Source: Aegilops tauschii subsp. strangulata (taxonomy: Eukaryota; Streptophyta; Magnoliopsida; Poales; Poaceae). From it: a stretch of 64,000 nt of DNA. This document shows positions 57,935 through 64,000 of this stretch, piece by piece; within the stretch, counting starts at the first letter, position 1, and each line of letters starts with the position of its first letter. The translations under genes were made by a program, and so were the position numbers. Location: contig NC_053037.3 in the NCBI RefSeq assembly GCF_002575655.3, positions 49,984,242 through 50,048,241 of the forward strand, written 5' to 3'. Below the pieces are notes generated by a model. It searched no databases. It was not told where the DNA came from and saw only the letters and a program-made list of their open reading frames with translations.

Positions 57935-59047
57935 AGAGCATCTTCAACAGCCGCGCAACACGCCACACGTTAAAAATACGTTTGCGGCATGCTGATCGCG
58001 AGTTTTTGCGCGGTGAGGGGCGCTTGCTCCGGCGGTAGCTGCAAAATATAGCGCGCCCGAGCCACTCCAACAGACGTGCTAAACTGCAGCGCGCGCGAGC
58101 AGCCGGCGCTTGTCATATGTTGTATTTTTGGAGACAATGATGATTTTTCAACACCAAAACAAGACATTGCATGGTTTAAAATCACCCAAACAAGTTCATG
58201 ACATAAAACTTCAAATTCATGCCCACAATATCATCCAACCAAGTTCAAAATTCGAACCAAGTTCATGACATAAAAGTTCACACAAACGAATGGCACATCA
58301 CAATAATCATGCCTCGTCCTCGTCTTCATCGTCCTCTTTCTCCGATTCATCATCCTCATTCGAAGACAATTCTTCCTCCTCCTCTTCATTGTCGCGCGCC
58401 GCATCATCATGTGGAGCTCGCCAGCGCTTCGGTCGCCGCCGCGTCCGTCACACGCCCTGCAAGCTTCTTCCTCGACGGCCTAGAGGAGCCGTCCGCCGCC
58501 TTGTTCTTCTTTGCGGACACCTTGCCCTTCTTCGCCCGCGCCGCATTTGGGAGCTTCGAGAGGGGGGCATGTGGCTTCACGGCAGGCGCGGGCGCGGGCG
58601 CTGGCGCGACGCCACCCGCCGTCGAGTTCGTCCGTGGCGGCATGAAAAGGCCGCGCGCGATGCCGGTGCTTGGAGGAGCACTGGCGGTGGCGAAGCCAAA
58701 GCTCCCCGCGCTAGGGTTTGCGGCGGCGGCGGACGGGTCGCGGCTGTAGGAAGGGGTGAGAGGGGGATGCCGGCGCGTCCGTCCATCGGCCAATTCGCCG
58801 GCGGCGGAGCGGGCGGGGCAAAAGCGGCGGGGCAGAGAGGGTGCAGTGCGAGCGCTCGAGTGTGCGGCGCGCGGAAGCGGACGCAGCAAATAAACGGCGC
58901 GCGATGACGTTTCGGACCGCGCGCTGAACTCTTTATGCCGCGCACGCGGTTACTGCGCCTCCGCTGGAGCTCCCGGAGCGGTTGCGCGCGCTAAAAAACG
59001 AAAATTTCAAACGCGACGCTTATATAGCGCGGCTGTTGAAGATGCTT
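57935..59047. mobile_element. Non-autonomous TIR element with 19-bp perfect ends
   Basis: The left end carries AGCATCTTCAACAGCCGCG and the right end its exact reverse complement (ending 59045-59047). The 1.1-kb body is GC-rich and holds the minus-strand ORF at 58407-58889. No convincing TSD was found, so the superfamily stays open. Confidence 0.7.
58407..58889 (-). pseudogene. Basic, Ala/Pro-rich ORF in a TIR element
   Basis: The informative part starts at the internal Met MPPRTNSTAGGVAPAP, followed by SKLPNAARAKKGKVSAKKNK and SSRPSRKKLAGRV, a Lys/Arg-rich segment, and a stop. It resembles, from memory, N-terminal ends of the DNA-binding (SANT/NAM-associated) second protein of Harbinger elements, but only a truncated N-terminus would be present. 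Treat as a non-functional transposon relic. Confidence 0.4.
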
Positions 59048-59534
59048 TTAGTGGGGTCGCTGTTTGTCTGCTCGTCATGTACCTAGCTGTAAACTCGTAA
59101 CGCCGCCGAAGTTGCCGCTGCTTCTTCCCTGGCGCTGGAGGGTGACGGACGGCGAGTGGGCCGCCCTATCTCCGGTGGGCAACGGACAGGTCCATGTCAC
59201 CGGCGACCAAATGCGGATTTGCTCTGGTGGTGGCACATATGCCCACTCTTGTGATCGGTGGGCGTGGTGTGGCTTCCAGTGTAAACGGATCGAGCGTACA
59301 ACTAAGCGCGGACACTGAGCGATCTCAGGCAGCTAGCCGAATACGTCTGGTCTCCAGGGGAACACGACATATACCGTTCCATCGGTCACCTGGATCCGTG
59401 AAATACATGGTGTCGCAGGGATTTCGAGGCAATAGTTACGATTTGGGTATTTTGTGGAGCAAGACACATGTGGAAGATTTATGTACGGGATTCATGCAGT
59501 GAAGGTTTACCGTTTCACCCGCTGTTCTAGGCAA
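59048..59534. other. Short intergenic stretch
   Basis: No gene or repeat structure recognised. Confidence 0.4.
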
Positions 59535-60020
59535 GGCATCTCCGATGGCGACCCTCATACTGATCGCATATGTTCGGACCGCATTGTCGTAAGCCGGAGA
59601 CAATTGTGAGGGGCTTTGTAGGCGTCCGAACCACTCCCACGCCCGCTTCTAATCGCCCTAGCCCACTCAAACACCCATATGCATGCGGGCTGCCGGACAT
59701 GGGGATGACAAATGGATCTGCCACGGCCGACCGTAGACTAGTGTAGTGTATTCGTGTGATGGAAACGAAGCTCCGCGCAGCCGGACATGCACATAGTTTT
59801 AGCTATTTTAGTTAAAATATGCCAAAAATGCAATGAGTTTCGTCCGGTTTATATGAAATCCGTTGTGTTTGCATGAATTTCATCCGATTTCTTGAAAAAG
59901 TGTTTGAAATATATGCGGACAACGTTGGATGGCGGCCTCCCGCATCTCTGTCCGCGGACTGGTCCCCCCTGCCCGCCGACGAATGCGGGAGGAAATTTGT
60001 GGGTCGCCGTTGAAGATGCC
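59535..60020. mobile_element. MITE-like element, 486 bp
   Basis: Inverted ends GGCATCTCCGATGGCGACCC and GGCATCTTCAACGGCGACCC match at 17 of 20 positions. The body repeats GTCCGAAC/CGTCCGG-like words. Non-coding; the TSD is unclear. Confidence 0.6.
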
Positions 60021-61134
60021 CTAACACCCTACTCCTACTTGTATGTTTTCTCTTTTGCGCAAGCTGAGTGATTCTAGATTATTTGTCTAGCTTGTATTCT
60101 TGAGTGAACCTATCTGGGCCTCGCGCCCTTCCCACCTTATGTATTATGATGAGAAGGTCGAGTTACAAGGGTTGTTAACAACCATGATGTAATAATAGTC
60201 GTAATGGTGGCAGTTACTGATGGAATTATCACATCGCCGTAAGAGCCGTGGCGCCAGGGGTAACGTTCGTCTTGATTGACCACGTCTTCATCCTGTCGCA
60301 TAGACGTTACGGGGTCTTAGCCGGATGGGATTTGTGATGTCTAGTCGGACAGACGTTGCGTGGTCTTAGCCGGATGGGATTTGTGACGTCCAGTCAGATG
60401 GGCTTTATTGATGACAGCCCAACTGAGTAGTTCTCTTGATGAATACTAGGGTTATGGGCCCTGCTAGGCTGAATCCTTGTCATGGACCTACCCCGGGGTT
60501 CCCGTCGTCAGTAGTCCCCGAGTCAATCAAGATCTCAGGGGTGGCGCCGACTTCTTGGATTAGCAAGGTTCCCATGGGAAACCGTCTGTGATCATCATTG
60601 AGTCGCCTAAAGTGAGGTCTTGATGGACTCGAAAAGTACCTGAAAAGATTAGAGACATGCAGTTTACAATAGACTTAGTGATACCTACATTCAGCGGGGA
60701 GCTTGGCTTGTGTCTTGTGTCTTGTCAAGTAGGGTATCATAAATTCCGAGTGATCTCGAAGAACGCCTGACCTTATCCGAGTGGTTCGTTGCCAGCTTTG
60801 GACCCGAGGAGGCACGTTCCTTGGGTCTCCATCTTCGGAACTAAGTCGTCGGACTTAGGAATTTCGTTGGGGAACCAACCTGTGCCGTTGAGGATGTCGA
60901 GTCCATACTTTCCCTTGGCGTTGTCAAGCGATCTCGAACATGTAGGAGTCAGCCATCGATGCGTTTTCTCAAGGGCGGCAATTGCACGACTGAATTGATT
61001 CGGCGTGGAGCCCAGATGTTGTCGAGCTACTTGGAGGGTAGAGTGGACCCCTCGCCCGGTTCGTCAACTACGTTTCACGCCACCTAATGTAGTCAACCTT
61101 TTAGCTCAAGTGATTTTTAGGCCGCGTGGCCGGT
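60021..61134 (-). mobile_element. Partial Tat-like element: LTR end plus internal region
   Basis: CCCGTCGTCA at 60501-60510 is followed by GTAGTCCCCGAG. On the minus strand this is a CTCGGGGACTAC polypurine tract running into an LTR that starts TGACGACGGG, the same layout as at 30466. The LTR extends left to an unresolved end. The internal part (60511-61134) is cut by the LTR that starts at 61135. No coding domain is visible. Confidence 0.55.
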
Positions 61135-62804
61135 TGATGTGTACTACACAACCTTCTTCTTATAGACGTTGTTGGGCCTCCAAGTGCAGAGGTTTGTAGG
61201 ACAGTAGCAAATTTCCCTCAAGTGGATAACCTAAGGTTTATCAATCTGGGGGAGGCGTAGGATGAAGATGGTCTCTCTCAAACAACCCTGCAACCAAATA
61301 ACAAAGAGTCTCTCGTGTCCCCAACACACCCATTATAATGGTAAATTGTATAGGTGCACTAGTTCGGCGAAGAGATGGTGATACAAGTGCAATATGGATG
61401 GTAGATATGGGTATTTGTAATCTGAAAATATAAAAACAGCAAGGTAACTAATGATAAAAGTGAGCACAAACGGTATTGCAATGCTTCGAAACAAGGCCTA
61501 GGGTTCATACTTTCACTAGTGCAAGTTCTCTCAACAAGGATAACATAATTAGATCATATAACAATCCCTCAACATGCAATAAAGAGTCAGTCCAAAGTCA
61601 CTAATAGCGGAGAACAAACGAAGAGATTATTGTAGGGTACGAAACCACCTCAAAGTTATTCTTTCCGATCAATCCATTGGGCTATTCGTATAAGTGTCAC
61701 AAACAGCCCTAGAGTTCGTAGTAAAACAACACCTTAAGACACAAATCAACCAAAACCCTAATGTCACCTAGATACTCCAATGTCACCACAAGTATCCATG
61801 GGTATGATTATACGATATGCATCACACAATCTCAGATTCATCTATTCAAACCAACACAAAGAACTTCAAAGAATGCCCCAAAGTTTCTACCGGAGAGTCA
61901 AGACGAAAACGTGTGCCAACCCCTATGCATAAGTTCACAAGGTCACTGAACCCGCAAGTTGATCACCAAAACATACATCAAGTAGATCACGTGAATATCC
62001 CATTGTCAACACAGATAAGCACATGCAATACATACATCAAGTGTTCTCAAATCCTTAGAGACTCAATCCGATAAGATAACTTCAAAGGGAAAACTCAACC
62101 CATTACAAGAGAGTAGAGGGGGAGAAACACCATAAGATCCAACTATAATAGCAAAGCTCGCGATACATCAAGATCGTGCCGAATCAAGAACAAGAGAGAG
62201 AGAGAGATCAAACACATAGCTACTGGTACATACCCTCAGCCCCGAGGGTGAACTACTCCCCCCTCGTCATGGAGAGCGCCGGGATGATGAAGATGGCCAC
62301 CGGTGATGATTCCCCCCTCCGGCAGGGTGCCCGAACAGGGTCCCGATTGTTTTTTGGTGGCTACAAAGGCTTGCGGCGGCGGAACTCCCAATCTAGGTTA
62401 TTTTCTGGAGGTTTCTGTATTTGTAGGAATTTTTGGCGTAGGTCTCACGTTAGGGGGGTCTCTGAGTCGTCCACGAGATAGGGGGACGCGCCCAGGGGGG
62501 TAGGGCGCGCCCTCACCCTCGTGGACGGCTCGGGACTCTTCTGGCCCAACTCTTTTACTCCGGGGGCTTCTTTTGGTCCATAAAAAATCATCAAAAATTG
62601 GCACGTCAATTGGACTCCGTTTGGTATTCTTTTTCTGTAAAACTCAAAAACAAGGAAAAAACAGAAATAGGCACTGGGCTCTAGGTTAATAGGTTAGTCC
62701 CAAAAATCATATAAAATAGCATATAAATGCATACAAAACATCCTAGATGGATAATATAATAGCATGGAACAATAAAAAGTTATAGATACGCTGGAGATGT
62801 ATCA
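61135..62804 (-). mobile_element. 3' LTR of a second copy of the left-edge family
   Basis: On the minus strand it starts TGATACATCTCC and ends GTGTAGTACACATCA; 1670 bp. It aligns by eye along its length with the left-edge LTR (2053-3693 plus 5271-5275) in reverse orientation. The candidate target-site bases before it are CCGGT (61130-61134); the partner is outside the window. Confidence 0.85.
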
Positions 62805-64000
62805 AGCATCCCCAAGCTTAACTCCTGCTCGTCCTCGAGTAGGTAAATGATAAAAACAAATTTTTTGATGTGGAATGGTACCTAACATAATTTTCAATGT
62901 AATTTTCCTTATTGTGGCATGCATGTTCAGATCCGAAAGATCCAAGACAAAAGTTTAATATTGACATAAAAACAATAATACTTCAAGCATACTAACCAAG
63001 CAATTATGTCCTCTCAAAATAACATGCCAAAGCAAGCTATCCCTACAAAATCATATAGTCTAGCTATGCTCTATCTTCATCACACAAAATATTTAAATCA
63101 TGCACAACCCCGATGACAAGCCAAGCAATTGTTTCATACTTTTGATGTTCTCAAACTTTTCCAATCTTCACGCAATACATGAGCGTGAGCCATGGACATA
63201 GCACTATAGGTGGAATAGAATGGTGGTTGTGGAGAAGACAAAAAGGGAGAAGATAGTCTCACATCAACTAGGCGTATCAACGGGCTATGAAGTTGCCCAT
63301 CAATTGATATCAATGTGAGTGAGTAGGGATTGCCATGCAACGGATGCACTAGAGGTATAAGTGTATGAAAGCTCAAAAAGAAACTAAGTGGGTGTGCATC
63401 CAACTCGCTTGCTCATGAAGACCTAGGGCATTTTAAGGCAGCCCATCATTGGAATATACAAGCTAAGTTCTATAATGAAAAATTCCCACTAGTATATGAA
63501 AGTGACAACATAGGAGACTCTCTATCATGAAGATTATGGTGCTACTTTGAAGCACAAGTGTGGAAAAAGGATAGTAGCATTGCCCTTCTCTCTTTTTCTC
63601 TCATTTTTTTTGTTTTTTTGGGCCTTCTCTTTTTTATGGCCTCTTTTTTCTCTTTTTTTATTTTTCGTCCGGAATCTCATCCCGACTTGTGGGGGAGTCA
63701 TAGTCTCCATCAGCCTTTCCTCACATGGCAATGCTCTAATAATGATGACCATCACACTTTTATTTACTTACAACTCAAGAATTATAATTCGATACTTAGA
63801 ACAAAATATGACTCTATATGAATGCCTCCGGCGGTGTACCGGGATGTGCAATGAATCAAGAGTGACATGTATGAAAGAATTATGAAGGTGGCTTTGCCAC
63901 AAATACGATGTCAACTACATGATCATGCAAAGCAATATGACAATGATGAAGCGTGTCATAATAAACGGAACGGTGGAAAGTTGCATGGCAATATATCTCG
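62805..64000 (-). mobile_element. Internal 3' region of the right-edge element, cut by the window
   Basis: Begins with the polypurine tract (minus strand AAGCTTGGGGATGCT). It matches the style of 1-2052: the shared GCTCGTCCTCGAGTAGGTAA motif and its complement occur next to both LTRs. A Pro/Phe-poor, Ser/Phe-rich frame at 63547-63885 is low-complexity and not called. gag-pol would lie beyond the window. Confidence 0.75.

Noticed and set aside
63547..63885. Small frame starting with a Phe-rich hydrophobic stretch
   Set aside because: The stretch is a translated poly-T tract in the non-coding 3' region of an LTR element.

Overview
This is a plant nuclear segment, almost certainly from a grass of the wheat/barley/Aegilops group (Triticeae). 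The evidence is its composition: nested transposable elements of recognisably Triticeae type (a BARE/Angela/WIS-like LTR, two long LTR families beginning TGATACGTCTCC, an Au SINE, Stowaway MITEs, Helitrons and a Tat-lineage Ty3 element) around one well-supported intron-containing host gene. Species and chromosome cannot be read from the sequence. Family names are from memory; boundaries, target-site duplications (TSDs) and motifs were read directly.

Layout. 1-5275: 3' end of a Ty3-type LTR element in + orientation, its 3' LTR split by a solo LTR of a related family (TSD GTAGA). 5541-24783: a five-level nest. A Harbinger-like TIR element (TSD TAA) holds a BARE/Angela-like solo LTR (TSD CTGGA). 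That LTR holds a 16.7 kb Helitron-bounded insert. The insert carries a second, small Helitron, a decayed glutaredoxin-domain gene, an RNase H-like fragment, and a TIR element (TSD TAG) with UDP-glycosyltransferase and subtilase fragments. That TIR element is itself split by a 3.97 kb solo LTR (TSD CTGTC). 24787-29296: LINE remnants and AT-rich degenerate repeats.

29297-43209: a structurally complete 13.9 kb Tat-lineage LTR retrotransposon on the minus strand, with two 1169-bp LTRs, TSD CCTAT, PBS and PPT. Its gag-protease-RT-RNase H-RNase H-integrase region is broken by stops and frameshifts. On the opposite strand it carries an independent, apparently intron-containing ORF with its own TATA-like box. 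43210-50150: LINE remnants, AT-rich arrays and a repeat block based on GTGCCTCTCGCG.

50674-54247 (+) is the host gene: three exons, 603 codons, a DUF1421 protein of the FLOE type (N-terminal region, coiled coil, long Gln/Pro/Ser-rich region, UBA-like C-terminus). Its introns hold an Au SINE and a Stowaway MITE, and its last exon holds a fourfold 54-bp tandem repeat. 55004-60020: several non-autonomous TIR elements with decayed ORFs. 60021-61134: part of another Tat-like element. 61135-64000: a second copy of the family seen at the left edge, in the opposite orientation.

There is no operon-like organisation. The window is one probable working gene in a repeat landscape. The items most worth study are the FLOE-like gene with its expandable disordered region, the antisense gene of the Tat element, and the nested captured gene fragments.
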